Positions 15,675 through 24,803 of a stretch of 35,422 nucleotides of DNA are shown here, one piece after another. The notes below the pieces were generated by a model, which saw nothing but the letters and a program-made list of their open reading frames with translations, ran no database searches and was not told where the DNA came from. This DNA is from Bacteroidales bacterium UBA6248 (GTDB lineage Bacteria; Bacteroidota; Bacteroidia; Bacteroidales; Lentimicrobiaceae). Each line of letters opens with the position of its first letter. Positions within the stretch are counted from its first letter, which is position 1. The DNA lies in contig DJVU01000024.1 in assembly GCA_002441345.1 (NCBI GenBank), positions 1 through 35,422 of the forward strand, given 5' to 3'. The position numbers and the translations under genes were made by a program.

Positions 15675-16073
15675 ATGGGACAAGTAAAATCATTGGCTGA
15701 CCTGCGGAAGATCAAGGAAAACCAGCAGGGGAAGATGAGCCTCAGGGAAAAAAGCAACAACCCTGAAAGCCTTGTGCAGGTACGCGTTGCTATGGCTACC
15801 TGTGGAATTGCTTCGGGAGCCAAGCAGGTGATGGATTTCTTTATTGAGGAATTCGATAAGAGAAACATCCAGGCAGTTGTAACCCAAACCGGTTGCATGG
15901 GATACTGCTTTGCCGAACCTACCGTGGAAGTTACCCTTCCCGGCAAGGAACCTGTTGTATTCGGTTATGTTGATGCCAAAAAGGCAGACGACATTATTGA
16001 AAAGTATGTAAAAAACGGTGAGCTTGTTGAGGGCATTATTCCCGTAAATTACGAAACCATCGAAAAGAAATAA
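15675..16073 (+). CDS. Thioredoxin-like Fe-S protein (HndB/TM1420-like)
   Basis: This is a 132-residue protein of the thioredoxin-like [2Fe-2S] group found beside hydB in many trimeric hydrogenase operons (HndB in Desulfovibrio). MATCGIASGAK (40-50) and QTGCMGYCFAEP (71-82) are family hallmarks. Only three cysteines exist in the whole protein (C43, C74, C78). The position that supplies the second ligand in HydB2 (CGGTGC) is glycine or serine here. A standard four-cysteine [2Fe-2S] cluster would therefore need another ligand or a partner. It lies 12 nt before hydB2. Confidence 0.82.
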   Translation: MGQVKSLADLRKIKENQQGKMSLREKSNNPESLVQVRVAMATCGIASGAKQVMDFFIEEFDKRNIQAVVTQTGCMGYCFAEPTVEVTLPGKEPVVFGYVDAKKADDIIEKYVKNGELVEGIIPVNYETIEKK

Positions 16074-16078
16074 GGAGG
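16073..16078 (+). promoter_or_regulatory. Strong Shine-Dalgarno before hydB2
   Basis: AGGAGG overlaps the stop codon of the preceding gene by one base and lies 7 nt before ATG 16086. It supports that start codon and suggests high translation of the large HydB subunit. Confidence 0.75.
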
Positions 16079-16085
16079 AGCTGCA

Positions 16086-17879
16086 ATGGCAAAATATAAA
16101 ATGCACGTATTGGTTTGCGGCGGAACAGGATGCCACGCTTCACAAAGCGATTTGTTGCTTGACAACCTGAAAACAATTGTCGCTGACAAGGGACTTGACA
16201 ATGAAGTTCAGGTGATTGCGACAGGATGTTTTGGATTCTGCGAAAAGGGGCCTATTGTAAAAATAATGCCCGACAACACCTTTTACACACAGGTAACACC
16301 GGAGGATGCCCGGGAAATCATTGAAGAACACCTGATTAAAGGGCGTAAAGTAAATCGTTTGCTGTATGTTGACCCTGAAAATCAGGAGCATATTGCAGAC
16401 TCAAAGCATATGGGCTTCTATAAAAAGCAGCTGCGGATTGCTTTGCGCAACTGCGGATTTATTGATCCGGAAAACATTGACGAGTACATCGCCCGCGACG
16501 GTTATGAAGCCATGGCAAAGTGCCTGACCGAAATGACCCCTCAGCAGGTGATCGATATAATGAAGAAATCCGGACTTCGCGGACGCGGAGGCGGAGGATT
16601 TCCCACCGGGCTGAAATGGGAGATTACCAACCGTTCGGTATCCGATATAAAATACGTTGTATGTAATGCCGATGAAGGAGACCCGGGAGCATTTATGGAC
16701 CGTTCCATTCTTGAGGGCGACCCCCATTCTGTTATCGAAGCCATGGCTATTTGCGGTTATTGTATCGGTGGCGAACACGGACTTGTATACATTCGTGCCG
16801 AATACCCGCTAGCAATCAATCGATTGAAGATTGCCATCGAGCAGGCCCGCGAGTATGGACTTCTTGGAAAAAACATTCTGGGTTCGGATTTCAGTTTCGA
16901 TATTGAACTGAGGTACGGAGCCGGAGCTTTCGTTTGCGGAGAGGAAACGGCCCTGATTCACTCCATGGAAGGCCTCAGGGGTGAACCTACGGTTAAACCT
17001 CCGTTCCCGTCGGTTTCGGGATATTTTGAAAAACCAACCAACGTAAACAACGTTGAAACTTTTGCCAACGTACCGGTAATTATTAATAAAGGTGCCGAAT
17101 GGTTTTCGAGCATCGGATCCGAGAAGTCGAAAGGAACCAAAGTGTTTGCCCTTGCCGGGAAGATCAATAACGTTGGGCTTATTGAAGTACCCATGGGAAC
17201 AACCCTTCGTGAGGTAATTTACGAGATTGGCGGAGGTATTAAGGACGGAAAGAAATTCAAGGCAGTTCAAACCGGAGGTCCTTCGGGCGGTTGCCTTACC
17301 GAAAAACATCTTGACGTACCCATCGATTACGACAACCTGATTGCCAGTGGTTCTATGATGGGATCGGGCGGTATGATTGTTATGGATGAAGATGATTGTA
17401 TGGTTTCTGTTGCCAAGTTCTATCTCGATTTTACCGTTGAGGAATCTTGCGGAAAATGCTCGCCCTGCCGTATCGGAAACAAGAGGCTGTATGAGATTCT
17501 CGACAAAATCACCCAGGGTAAAGGAACACGCGATGACATCGACCGCCTGAGAAACCTGAGTACGGTTATTAAAGATACCGCGCTCTGTGGTCTTGGACAA
17601 ACATCACCCAACCCGGTATTATCAACCATTGACAATTTCTGGGATGAGTACATTGAGCACGTAACCGATAAAAAGTGCCGTTCGGGACAGTGTAAAGCAT
17701 TACTCCAGTATTTCATTGACGCAGAGAACTGTGTGGGATGTACGGCTTGTGCCCGCAATTGCCCCGTTAATGCCATTGCCGGCGAACGTAAGGGTATACA
17801 TGTAATTGATCAGACTACCTGTATCAAGTGCGGTGCATGTATGGAGAAGTGCAAATTCAATGCTGTTTATATCAAATAA
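16086..17879 (+). CDS. hydB: Hydrogenase 2 subunit HydB, full-length bifurcating type
   Basis: This is a 597-residue flavoprotein subunit. It has an N-terminal thioredoxin-like [2Fe-2S] domain (C11, C16, C48, C52), an FMN/NAD core (GRGGGGFPTGLKWE at 166-179, CNADEGDPGAF, GAFVCGEETAL), the NuoF [4Fe-4S] cluster (ESCGKCSPCRIG) and a C-terminal 2x[4Fe-4S] ferredoxin domain (about 549-590). This is the domain set of HydB in electron-bifurcating hydrogenases of Thermotoga and Acetobacterium, which use NADH and reduced ferredoxin together. It is therefore the likely site of bifurcation in cluster 2, in contrast to the short HydB1. Confidence 0.95.
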   Translation: MAKYKMHVLVCGGTGCHASQSDLLLDNLKTIVADKGLDNEVQVIATGCFGFCEKGPIVKIMPDNTFYTQVTPEDAREIIEEHLIKGRKVNRLLYVDPENQEHIADSKHMGFYKKQLRIALRNCGFIDPENIDEYIARDGYEAMAKCLTEMTPQQVIDIMKKSGLRGRGGGGFPTGLKWEITNRSVSDIKYVVCNADEGDPGAFMDRSILEGDPHSVIEAMAICGYCIGGEHGLVYIRAEYPLAINRLKIAIEQAREYGLLGKNILGSDFSFDIELRYGAGAFVCGEETALIHSMEGLRGEPTVKPPFPSVSGYFEKPTNVNNVETFANVPVIINKGAEWFSSIGSEKSKGTKVFALAGKINNVGLIEVPMGTTLREVIYEIGGGIKDGKKFKAVQTGGPSGGCLTEKHLDVPIDYDNLIASGSMMGSGGMIVMDEDDCMVSVAKFYLDFTVEESCGKCSPCRIGNKRLYEILDKITQGKGTRDDIDRLRNLSTVIKDTALCGLGQTSPNPVLSTIDNFWDEYIEHVTDKKCRSGQCKALLQYFIDAENCVGCTACARNCPVNAIAGERKGIHVIDQTTCIKCGACMEKCKFNAVYIK

Positions 17880-17892
17880 TACCGGAGCAAAA

Positions 17893-19665
17893 ATGGAAAC
17901 TGTAAAAATAACCATAGATAACAAGGTAATTGAGGTTGCCAAGGGCACCACAATACTGAAAGCTGCAAAGGAGGCTGGCATCCATATTCCAACTCTGTGT
18001 TACCTTCATCTGCACGACCTTAACATCGAAAACAAACCTGCCGGATGCCGCATTTGTGTGGTAGAAGTTGAAGGCCGCCGTAACCTGGCTCCTGCCTGTG
18101 TTACAGAGTGCCTCGATGGCATGGTAATCAACACCCACAACATCAGGGTACTTAATTCACGCAAAACGGTTCTCGAGCTGATCCTGTCCGATCACCCGAC
18201 CGACTGCCTTATTTGTGCCAAAAACGGGAATTGCGAGCTGCAAACCATGGCTCAGGAATTTGGTGTACGGAAAATACACTATGAAGGCGAACAGTCAACT
18301 TACCGTGAAGACACCTCCCCTGCCATTATCCGCGATGTGGACAAGTGCATTATGTGCCGCAGATGCGAGATGATGTGTAATGAAGTACAAACCGTTGGTG
18401 TACTTTCAGCCGTAAACCGAGGATTTATGTCGGTTGTGGCTCCTGCATTCGAAATGAATCTTGATCACAGCGAGTGTACTTATTGCGGACAGTGCGTTGC
18501 AGTTTGTCCGACCGGAGCGCTTACAGAAGTTGACCATACCAATCAGGTAATTCGTGCGCTTGCTGACCCCACCAAAACGGTGGTTGTTCAAACAGCTCCG
18601 GCTGTAAGGGCTGCACTGGGCGAAGAATTCGGAATGGAGCCCGGTACCCTCGTGACCGGAAAACTGGCTGCAGCACTCAGAAGACTAGGGTTCAACTACG
18701 TATTTGACACCGATTTTGCTGCCGACCTTACCATCATGGAAGAAGGAACGGAATTGCTCGACCGCCTTACCCGCCACCTTAATGGCGACAAGGACGTTCC
18801 CCTGCCGATTCTTACTTCATGCTGTCCGGGATGGGTCAACTTTTTTGAACATCAGTTCCCCGATATGCGCGATATCCCTTCAACGGCGCGCAGCCCGCAG
18901 CAGATGTTCGGTGCTATTGCAAAGACATACTTTGCAGAGAAGATAGGTGTAAAGCGTGACGATCTGGTTGTTGTTTCAATTATGCCCTGTCTGGCCAAAA
19001 AATACGAATGCCAGCGTGAAGAGTTTGCCACAGATGGCAATCCCGATGTTGATTTCTCTATTTCGACCCGTGAGCTGGCTCACCTGATAAAGCAGTCAAA
19101 CATTAATTTCAACGATCTCGCTGATGAGGATTTCGACAACCCGCTTGGAGAATCGACCGGTGCTGCCGTAATTTTCGGAACAACAGGCGGAGTTATTGAA
19201 GCTGCAGTGCGTACCGCCTACGAAGTACACACCGGCAAGAAACTCGAGAAAGTTGATTTTGAAGAACTCAGAGGAATGGACTTCATCCGTGAAGCCACTA
19301 TCGATTTCAACGGATTACCAATCAGGATTGGCATTGCGCATGGACTGGGTAATGCAAGGAAGTTGTTGCAGGACATTAAAGACGGAAAATCGAATTTCCA
19401 CGCCATTGAGATTATGGCATGTCCGGGAGGTTGCATCGGAGGCGGCGGACAGCCCCTGCACCATGGCGATTCGTCGATCATTAAAGCCCGTCAGAAAGCA
19501 ATCTACCGGGAAGATGCCGGAAAAGCAATCCGTAAATCGCACGAAAACCCGTACATCATTCAGCTTTATGAAGAATTCCTGGGTAAACCGATGAGTGAAA
19601 AATCACATCATCTGCTGCATACCCACTATTTCGACAAGAGCAAAGAAATAAAGGTGGTGGAATAA
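17893..19665 (+). CDS. hydA: [FeFe]-hydrogenase 2 catalytic subunit HydA
   Basis: This is a 590-residue catalytic subunit. It has an N-terminal [2Fe-2S] domain, a His-Cys [4Fe-4S] motif (HPTDCLICAKNGNC), two ferredoxin-type clusters (C151-C162 and C195-C205) and the H-cluster domain. It ends with a SHENP...LLHTHY tail. Its H-cluster motifs are canonical: TSCCPGW (C310, C311), MPCLAKKYE and ACPGGCIGGGGQP. ATG 17893 is chosen because the [2Fe-2S] domain starts right after it. The upstream in-frame start at 17806 lies within hydB2. It should catalyse reversible H2 formation using electrons from NADH and ferredoxin through HydB2 and HydC2. Confidence 0.95.
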   Translation: METVKITIDNKVIEVAKGTTILKAAKEAGIHIPTLCYLHLHDLNIENKPAGCRICVVEVEGRRNLAPACVTECLDGMVINTHNIRVLNSRKTVLELILSDHPTDCLICAKNGNCELQTMAQEFGVRKIHYEGEQSTYREDTSPAIIRDVDKCIMCRRCEMMCNEVQTVGVLSAVNRGFMSVVAPAFEMNLDHSECTYCGQCVAVCPTGALTEVDHTNQVIRALADPTKTVVVQTAPAVRAALGEEFGMEPGTLVTGKLAAALRRLGFNYVFDTDFAADLTIMEEGTELLDRLTRHLNGDKDVPLPILTSCCPGWVNFFEHQFPDMRDIPSTARSPQQMFGAIAKTYFAEKIGVKRDDLVVVSIMPCLAKKYECQREEFATDGNPDVDFSISTRELAHLIKQSNINFNDLADEDFDNPLGESTGAAVIFGTTGGVIEAAVRTAYEVHTGKKLEKVDFEELRGMDFIREATIDFNGLPIRIGIAHGLGNARKLLQDIKDGKSNFHAIEIMACPGGCIGGGGQPLHHGDSSIIKARQKAIYREDAGKAIRKSHENPYIIQLYEEFLGKPMSEKSHHLLHTHYFDKSKEIKVVE

Positions 19666-19721
19666 TCCGGCGTTTGCAGATGAAAATTCCGAGTTTCAAC
19701 AACATTTAAAGAACCCATATC

Positions 19722-20201
19722 ATGGCAAATATAAAATTATCCGCAGAAAAGCTCGACGAACTCAAGGCTATCTGCAAGTCGTTTAAAAACGACAAGGGCG
19801 AACTGATCAATGTGCTGCATAAGGCACAGGGTCTCTTTGGCTATCTGCCTGCCGAAGTACAGGAAGTAATTGCCAAGGAACTCAATATCTCGGTTGCCCA
19901 CGTTTACGGTGTGGTATCCTTCTATTCATTCTTTACCATGCTTCCCAAGGGAGAATATCCTGTATCCATCTGCCTTGGCACCGCTTGTTATGTTCGCGGC
20001 GCCGAGAAAGTGATCGACGAATTCAAACGTATCCTCAACATCAATGTCGGGGAAACATCTCCCGATGGCAAATTTTCGCTTGCATGCCTGCGTTGCGTAG
20101 GCGCCTGCGGACTGGCACCTGTTGTGCTGGTTGGGGAGAAAGTTTACGGTCGTGTTGCTCCCGATGGTGTTAAGGATATCGTTGCAGAATACACGAAATA
20201 G
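19722..20201 (+). CDS. hydC: Hydrogenase 2 subunit HydC (NuoE-like, [2Fe-2S])
   Basis: This is a 159-residue thioredoxin-like [2Fe-2S] subunit of the NuoE family. Ligands are C84, C89, C125 and C129, with an extra C122. AHVYGVVSFYSFF (59-71) is the family signature. It is the last gene of cluster 2, whereas hydC is first in cluster 1. It is clearly diverged from HydC1 (LRCVGACG versus ANCLGWCH around the second pair). It is followed directly by a strong terminator. Confidence 0.94.
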   Translation: MANIKLSAEKLDELKAICKSFKNDKGELINVLHKAQGLFGYLPAEVQEVIAKELNISVAHVYGVVSFYSFFTMLPKGEYPVSICLGTACYVRGAEKVIDEFKRILNINVGETSPDGKFSLACLRCVGACGLAPVVLVGEKVYGRVAPDGVKDIVAEYTK

Positions 20202-20225
20202 TTTTCTCTATGTGTTTTGGTGAAA

Positions 20226-20254
20226 ACGGCCGGGTTTATCCCGGTCGTTTTTTT
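20226..20254. terminator. Intrinsic terminator of hydrogenase 2 operon
   Basis: A 9-bp GC-rich stem (20226-20234 with 20240-20248, one G-U pair) closes a 5-nt loop and is followed by a run of seven T. It begins 24 nt after the hydC2 stop. On the minus strand the same stem is followed by TTTT, so it may also stop readthrough from sucC. Confidence 0.9.
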
Positions 20255-20270
20255 AATGTTACTTTAAATA

Positions 20271-20308
20271 TTTTGCCCCGATCCTGAAAAACAGTGACCG
20301 GGGCAAAA
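20271..20308 (-). terminator. Hairpin downstream of sucC
   Basis: Perfect 10-bp arms TTTTGCCCCG (20271-20280) and CGGGGCAAAA (20299-20308) lie 51 nt past the sucC stop on its strand. The arms carry their own A/T tracts, as in bidirectional terminators. With the previous hairpin it insulates two convergent units. Confidence 0.75.
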
Positions 20309-20359
20309 CCAATCTTTTTCGTATAATGCTCCCTGAGAGAAGCAATGGCAGCGCCGGGG

Positions 20360-21553
20360 TTAAGCCTGAAGCACTTTGGTAACAAGCTCAGCAGCTTCCT
20401 GCAGAAGCACGGCCGAATACACCTTAAGTCCGGATTCTTCGATCAGTACTTTAGCCTCCTCGGCATTTGTACCCTGCAGCCGCACGATGATGGGAATATT
20501 AATGGAACCGATATTGCGGTATGCATCCACAATGCCCTGAGCCACGCGGTCGCAGCGGACGATACCGCCGAAGATGTTAACAAGAATCACCTTTACATTC
20601 GGGTCTTTCATAATGATACGAAATGCCTGTTCCACCCTTTCGGCATTTGCAGTACCGCCTACGTCAAGGAAGTTGGCCGGTTCTCCACCCGAAAGCTTGA
20701 TAATATCCATGGTAGCCATCGCAAGACCTGCACCATTCACCATACACCCGACATTTCCACTGAGTTTGACATAATTCAGGTGGTGTGCTCCGGCTTCAAC
20801 TTCCGCAGGGTCTTCTTCAGCCAGGTCGCGCATTTCAAGCAGGTCGGGATGACGGAAAAGTGCATTCTGATCGAGGCGCATCTTGCAATCAGCCGCCATA
20901 ATCAGATTATCGGATGTCTTGAATACCGGATTAATCTCAAGCAGAGCAGCATCACTGCCCATATAGGCGTTGTATAGACCTTTCACAAATTTCTGCATAT
21001 TCTTATGAGCGGCACCATCCAGTTTCAGATTATAGGCAATTTTTCTGCACTGAAAATCCTGAAGTCCGACCCTTGGGTCAATTTCCTCGGTGAAAATAAG
21101 GTGAGGAGTAGTGGCTGCTACTTCTTCGATATCCATTCCGCCTTCGGTGGAATACATTACCATAACCCTTCCGGAAGCCCTGTTGAGCAGCATACTCATA
21201 TAAAATTCCCTGGGTTCACTTTCTCCGGGATAAAAAATATTCTGTTCAATCAATACCTTGCCGACAAGTTTCCCGCCAGGTCCCGTTTGTGGTGTTACCA
21301 GGTTCATCCCTATGATCTGGGAGGAATTCTCTCTGACTTCCTGAAGCGATTTGGCGATTTTTACACCTCCTCCTTTTCCTCTTCCTCCTGCATGGATCTG
21401 AGCTTTTACGGCCCAGCGATCCGAACCGGTCTTCTCCTGTATTGCTTCTGCTGCCTCAACAGCAAAATCCGGATTATCAGCAACAATTCCAAAAGGAACC
21501 GGCACCCCGTATGAGCTAAGTACTTGCTTGGCCTGAAATTCGTGTAGATTCAT
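20360..21553 (-). CDS. sucC: Succinyl-CoA synthetase (ADP-forming) beta subunit
   Basis: This is a 397-residue ATP-grasp subunit that couples succinyl-CoA and succinate to nucleotide phosphorylation. MNLHEFQAK at the start, KAQIHAGGRGKGGGVK in the ATP-grasp domain and NIFGGIVRCDRVAQG near the C-terminus are family hallmarks. ATG (complement of 21551-21553) is chosen because the family begins MNLHEFQ. The frame stays open for 17 codons upstream without homology. The alpha subunit gene sucD is not adjacent on either side, so sucC appears monocistronic. In anaerobic Bacteroidota it may serve reductive or propionate-forming succinate metabolism. Confidence 0.95.
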   Translation of the reverse strand: MNLHEFQAKQVLSSYGVPVPFGIVADNPDFAVEAAEAIQEKTGSDRWAVKAQIHAGGRGKGGGVKIAKSLQEVRENSSQIIGMNLVTPQTGPGGKLVGKVLIEQNIFYPGESEPREFYMSMLLNRASGRVMVMYSTEGGMDIEEVAATTPHLIFTEEIDPRVGLQDFQCRKIAYNLKLDGAAHKNMQKFVKGLYNAYMGSDAALLEINPVFKTSDNLIMAADCKMRLDQNALFRHPDLLEMRDLAEEDPAEVEAGAHHLNYVKLSGNVGCMVNGAGLAMATMDIIKLSGGEPANFLDVGGTANAERVEQAFRIIMKDPNVKVILVNIFGGIVRCDRVAQGIVDAYRNIGSINIPIIVRLQGTNAEEAKVLIEESGLKVYSAVLLQEAAELVTKVLQA

Positions 21554-21622
21554 ATAAATTATTTTAGATAGAACATTTCGCAGGAGAAAGAGTATTTCAA
21601 TCAAACTGACAAAAAAAACTTT

Positions 21623-21630
21623 TATTTTTG
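21623..21630 (+). promoter_or_regulatory. Candidate -7 box upstream of DUF5916 gene
   Basis: TATTTTTG matches TAnnTTTG, but no TTTG is found about 19 nt upstream. It would give a leader of about 155 nt before ATG 21790. The region is T-rich, so a chance match is likely. Confidence 0.25.
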
Positions 21631-21789
21631 TCCGTAAACACTGGCTTAAACAAATGAGCGGGCAGTCAGTTCAATCAAATATAAAAAGTTTTTACTCTGA
21701 ATGTGCAAGAAATTGGTCTTATGGCGGAATAAACTCAGTCACTCCAGCTCTGCTTTCGATTCATCTATCCTTTGCTATCATTTCATTAT

Positions 21790-24234
21790 ATGAAAAATAC
21801 TGCGTCTCTGATTTTCGCACTTTGGTTTTTTTTCACCGGCACCGAAACCATTAAAGCCGACATCCCTCCCTCCGCGGCAATGATCCGCGCACATTCATCT
21901 CCGCAGATTGATGGCGAGATATCGCCGGGGGAATGGGAAGGAGCAACCGTACTTACGGGATTCAGGCAGTTTGAACCGGTTTCAAACGCCGATCCGAGCT
22001 TCGAAACCGTAGTTTATCTTTTATATGATGATGATGCAGTATATGTCGCAGCGCGGATGCGGGATTCTGCTCCCGACAGTATTGCCCGGCAACTGGGTGA
22101 AAGAGACAACGATGATTTGAATGCCGATTATTTCGGAGTTGCTTTCGATACCTACAATAACCAGCAGGATGCATACATTTTTGCCGTATCGGCATCCGGC
22201 ATACAGGTTGACGAACGCATGCTCGATGGCACTTACGATGCAGTATGGTATAGCGAAATTGGAATAAACAGTTCCGGTTGGGTTGCAGAATTCAGAATTC
22301 CCTATTCAGCCCTGAGGTTCCCTGCCCGGCCCTTACAGGACTGGGGATTTCAGGCCGTACGAAAAATAAGGCGCTACCGCGAACAGATACAATGGGCCCT
22401 GGAAGAGAAAGGTACTGGAAATTCTCAGGTGCACTGGGGTAAATTAACGGGTTTTGAAAATATTAAACCACCTCTGAGGCTCTCTTTTACCCCCTATGTT
22501 TCCGGAAATGTCCAGCACAACAGCGACCCTGATTTCCGCAGCGACCCATGGTCCTCGGCATTTAACGGCGGAATGGATCTGAAATACGGGATCAACGAGA
22601 GCTTTACGTTTGATATGATTCTGCTTCCCGACTTCAGCCAGGTTCAATCCGATAAAATTCAAAAAAATCTGACCGCCCTTGAGCTGATTTACGACGAAAA
22701 CCGTACTTTTTTCAACGAAGGAACGGATTTGTTCAATAAAGGCGACTTGTTTTATTCAAGACGCATCGGCAGAACTCCGTTGAAATACAATTCGATTGAA
22801 GACGCGCTCGAACCAAACGAGAAATTATTGCATAATCCGGTTACGGCCCGCTTGCTTAATGCCGCAAAATTAAGCGGAAGAACCTCCGGGGGGCTTGGTA
22901 TAGGAGTATTCAATGCGATAACCGGTAACACCTGGGCCACTGCACGGGATACCATAAGCGGTGAAGAACGGAATCTGCTCACCGATCCGGTTACAAATTA
23001 TAATATTACCGTAATCGATCAGGCACTGCCAAACAATTCTTCTGTATATCTGATAAACACCAACGTGTCAAGACCTTCAGGATGGGATGACTCGAATGTA
23101 ACCGGGGGAGGTGCCACTATCGGCAATAAAACAAAGACCTACTTCATTGGTATGAATTTGTCGGCCTCCAGCTGGAACAAGACTTCTGATAATACCGAAT
23201 ATGATTCAGGGGAGAAATATACCGGATATAATTACGGGCTGTTTTTTATGAAAAGCAGAGGGAAGTTCCAGTTCAGCCTTTATCAGAGTGCACTTGATAA
23301 ACACTATAACATAAACGACATTGGTATTAACCGCTACAGAAATCAGCAAAACAGGGGAGCTTATGTAAGTTACAGAATTTATGAACCTTTCGGAAGGTTT
23401 TTGAATTTTTCTCAAAGTCTTGGATTAGACCAGATCCGATCTCTGGATAACAAGAAAAACATCAACACTACATTGGCATACAAGGGCAATACTACCTTCA
23501 GAAATTATTTCACCATCTGGTGGGGAGCCACTGTTTCGCCATGGGATCGACACGACTATTACGAGCCGCGAATCAATGGCCTTTATTATCTCGATCCGGG
23601 ATATTTTCAAACGAATCTCGGATTCTCCAGCGATTACCGCAAACCCTTTGCACTTGACGGCAAATTGGAATACACACTTGATTTTGATGACAGATTCGCT
23701 ACCTGGTTTGAACTGGAGCCCATCTGGCGCATCAACAACCGCCTTGCCATCAGGCATATAACAGGGCTTGGCTATAACCCGGCAAATCTGGGTTATGTCG
23801 GACATAATACCCAAAACGTCTGGTTCGGAGAACGCGACATCATGACGCTTGAAAATGCATTTTCCGGGCGCTATATGGTAAGCCGTCATATCTCTGCCAG
23901 CCTGCTTGTTCGGCATTTCTGGCAAACGGCTGTATATTCCGGCTTTTATACCCTTAATAACAACGGGCATCTCACCCCCGATCCGGATCTGATATATAAC
24001 GCCAATTACAACTACAATTTCTTCAGTCTCGATCTGAACCTCGACTGGGAATTTGCCCCCGGAAGTATGCTTAGTCTGGTTTGGAAGAATGCCATACTTT
24101 CCGAGGATGACAGGCATTATCTGAGTATGGGCGAGAACCTGCGGGAACTGTTTGATGCCAGTCAGCTCAATATGTTCAGCATAAAAGCACTTTACCACCT
24201 CGACTATCTGATGCTCAGGAGAAAGAAGCACTGA
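21790..24234 (+). CDS. DUF5916 outer-membrane-type protein with CBM9-like N-domain
   Basis: This is an 814-residue secreted protein. It has a signal peptide (about 1-24), then a carbohydrate-binding-module-9-like domain (about 30-210, with IDGEISPGEWEGA and VYLLYDDDAVYVAARMRD). The long remainder matches DUF5916, including DFSQVQSDKIQKNLTALEL, the ENRTFFNEGTDLF region and FYSRRIGR. Repeated alternating aromatic/polar strands toward the C-terminus suggest a beta-barrel in the outer membrane, which is inference. No T9SS C-terminal signal was seen. The function is unknown; members often sit near glycan or peptide utilisation genes, but here it stands alone. ATG 21790 gives a proper signal peptide, unlike TTG 21772. 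Confidence 0.8.
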   Translation: MKNTASLIFALWFFFTGTETIKADIPPSAAMIRAHSSPQIDGEISPGEWEGATVLTGFRQFEPVSNADPSFETVVYLLYDDDAVYVAARMRDSAPDSIARQLGERDNDDLNADYFGVAFDTYNNQQDAYIFAVSASGIQVDERMLDGTYDAVWYSEIGINSSGWVAEFRIPYSALRFPARPLQDWGFQAVRKIRRYREQIQWALEEKGTGNSQVHWGKLTGFENIKPPLRLSFTPYVSGNVQHNSDPDFRSDPWSSAFNGGMDLKYGINESFTFDMILLPDFSQVQSDKIQKNLTALELIYDENRTFFNEGTDLFNKGDLFYSRRIGRTPLKYNSIEDALEPNEKLLHNPVTARLLNAAKLSGRTSGGLGIGVFNAITGNTWATARDTISGEERNLLTDPVTNYNITVIDQALPNNSSVYLINTNVSRPSGWDDSNVTGGGATIGNKTKTYFIGMNLSASSWNKTSDNTEYDSGEKYTGYNYGLFFMKSRGKFQFSLYQSALDKHYNINDIGINRYRNQQNRGAYVSYRIYEPFGRFLNFSQSLGLDQIRSLDNKKNINTTLAYKGNTTFRNYFTIWWGATVSPWDRHDYYEPRINGLYYLDPGYFQTNLGFSSDYRKPFALDGKLEYTLDFDDRFATWFELEPIWRINNRLAIRHITGLGYNPANLGYVGHNTQNVWFGERDIMTLENAFSGRYMVSRHISASLLVRHFWQTAVYSGFYTLNNNGHLTPDPDLIYNANYNYNFFSLDLNLDWEFAPGSMLSLVWKNAILSEDDRHYLSMGENLRELFDASQLNMFSIKALYHLDYLMLRRKKH

Positions 24235-24451
24235 TACGTTCATTTTCCCTGCCGTAAATGCCATCCTGCCCTTCCACTGTATGCTTTAACTGATACAAAT
24301 AATCTGCATTTATCCTATAACAGAAACTTTCGTCATTTTTTTATATACGTTCATATAAATCAGATTACTTTTCGTGTGATAAGTTATTAATTCTTATGCC
24401 GGCAGAAACACCGGTTTAAAGACTCTGAAACTGTTAAACGTATATCTTACT
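24235..24451. other. Intergenic stretch before the 46-residue ORF
   Basis: This is AT-rich DNA. A near-match to the -7 box (TACTTTTC, 24366-24373) lies about 80 nt before the small ORF. I see no strong hairpin and no RNA gene. Confidence 0.4.
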
Positions 24452-24592
24452 ATGACAGCAACACTAAAATTTCCCATTATGGGCTACATCAAAATCAGGC
24501 TGATTGTAAAAAACGGCTATAAATGGCTGGCTGAGCTGATTGGTGCTGACCTTGAGATCGAAGTAAGCGAAGAAGATTTTGTTGTTGATTAA
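24452..24592 (+). CDS. Small hypothetical protein, 46 residues
   Basis: This open frame runs from ATG 24452 to TAA 24590-24592. The product begins MTATLKFPIMGYIKIRLI, continues with a basic and aromatic centre (KNGYKWLAEL) and ends in an acidic tail (EIEVSEEDFVVD). A small hairpin (24582-24588 with 24594-24600) overlaps the stop. The protein-like composition and the position in a 600-nt gap make it plausible, but I recognise no family and see no Shine-Dalgarno. Confidence 0.45.
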   Translation: MTATLKFPIMGYIKIRLIVKNGYKWLAELIGADLEIEVSEEDFVVD

Positions 24593-24803
24593 CTCAACAA
24601 TCTTCTTGTTCTGGCAAACCTGTCCGGCTTCTCCTTGCAATTCTGACTTATTTCAAGGGGATAAATGGCAGTCAGGTTTTTTTTTGCATTTCCTTTTCTA
24701 TTCTTCCTGATATACCGGTTTCTCTTTTCATTTTCCTCCTCCGGTCAAACTGTGAGGATTATTCCCTGTAGCTGGCAGACATTCAGATTTTCGCTGAAAC
24801 TGT

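Noticed and set aside
16809..17600. 263-residue open frame on the minus strand
   Set aside because: It lies fully antisense to hydB2, which has unmistakable motifs. The antisense frame has no recognisable domain.
20345..20977. 210-residue open frame on the plus strand
   Set aside because: It is antisense to sucC, whose family identity is clear, and lies beyond the terminator of the hydrogenase operon.
23425..24264. 279-residue open frame on the minus strand
   Set aside because: It is antisense to the DUF5916 gene and shows no family features. It is a codon-bias shadow.
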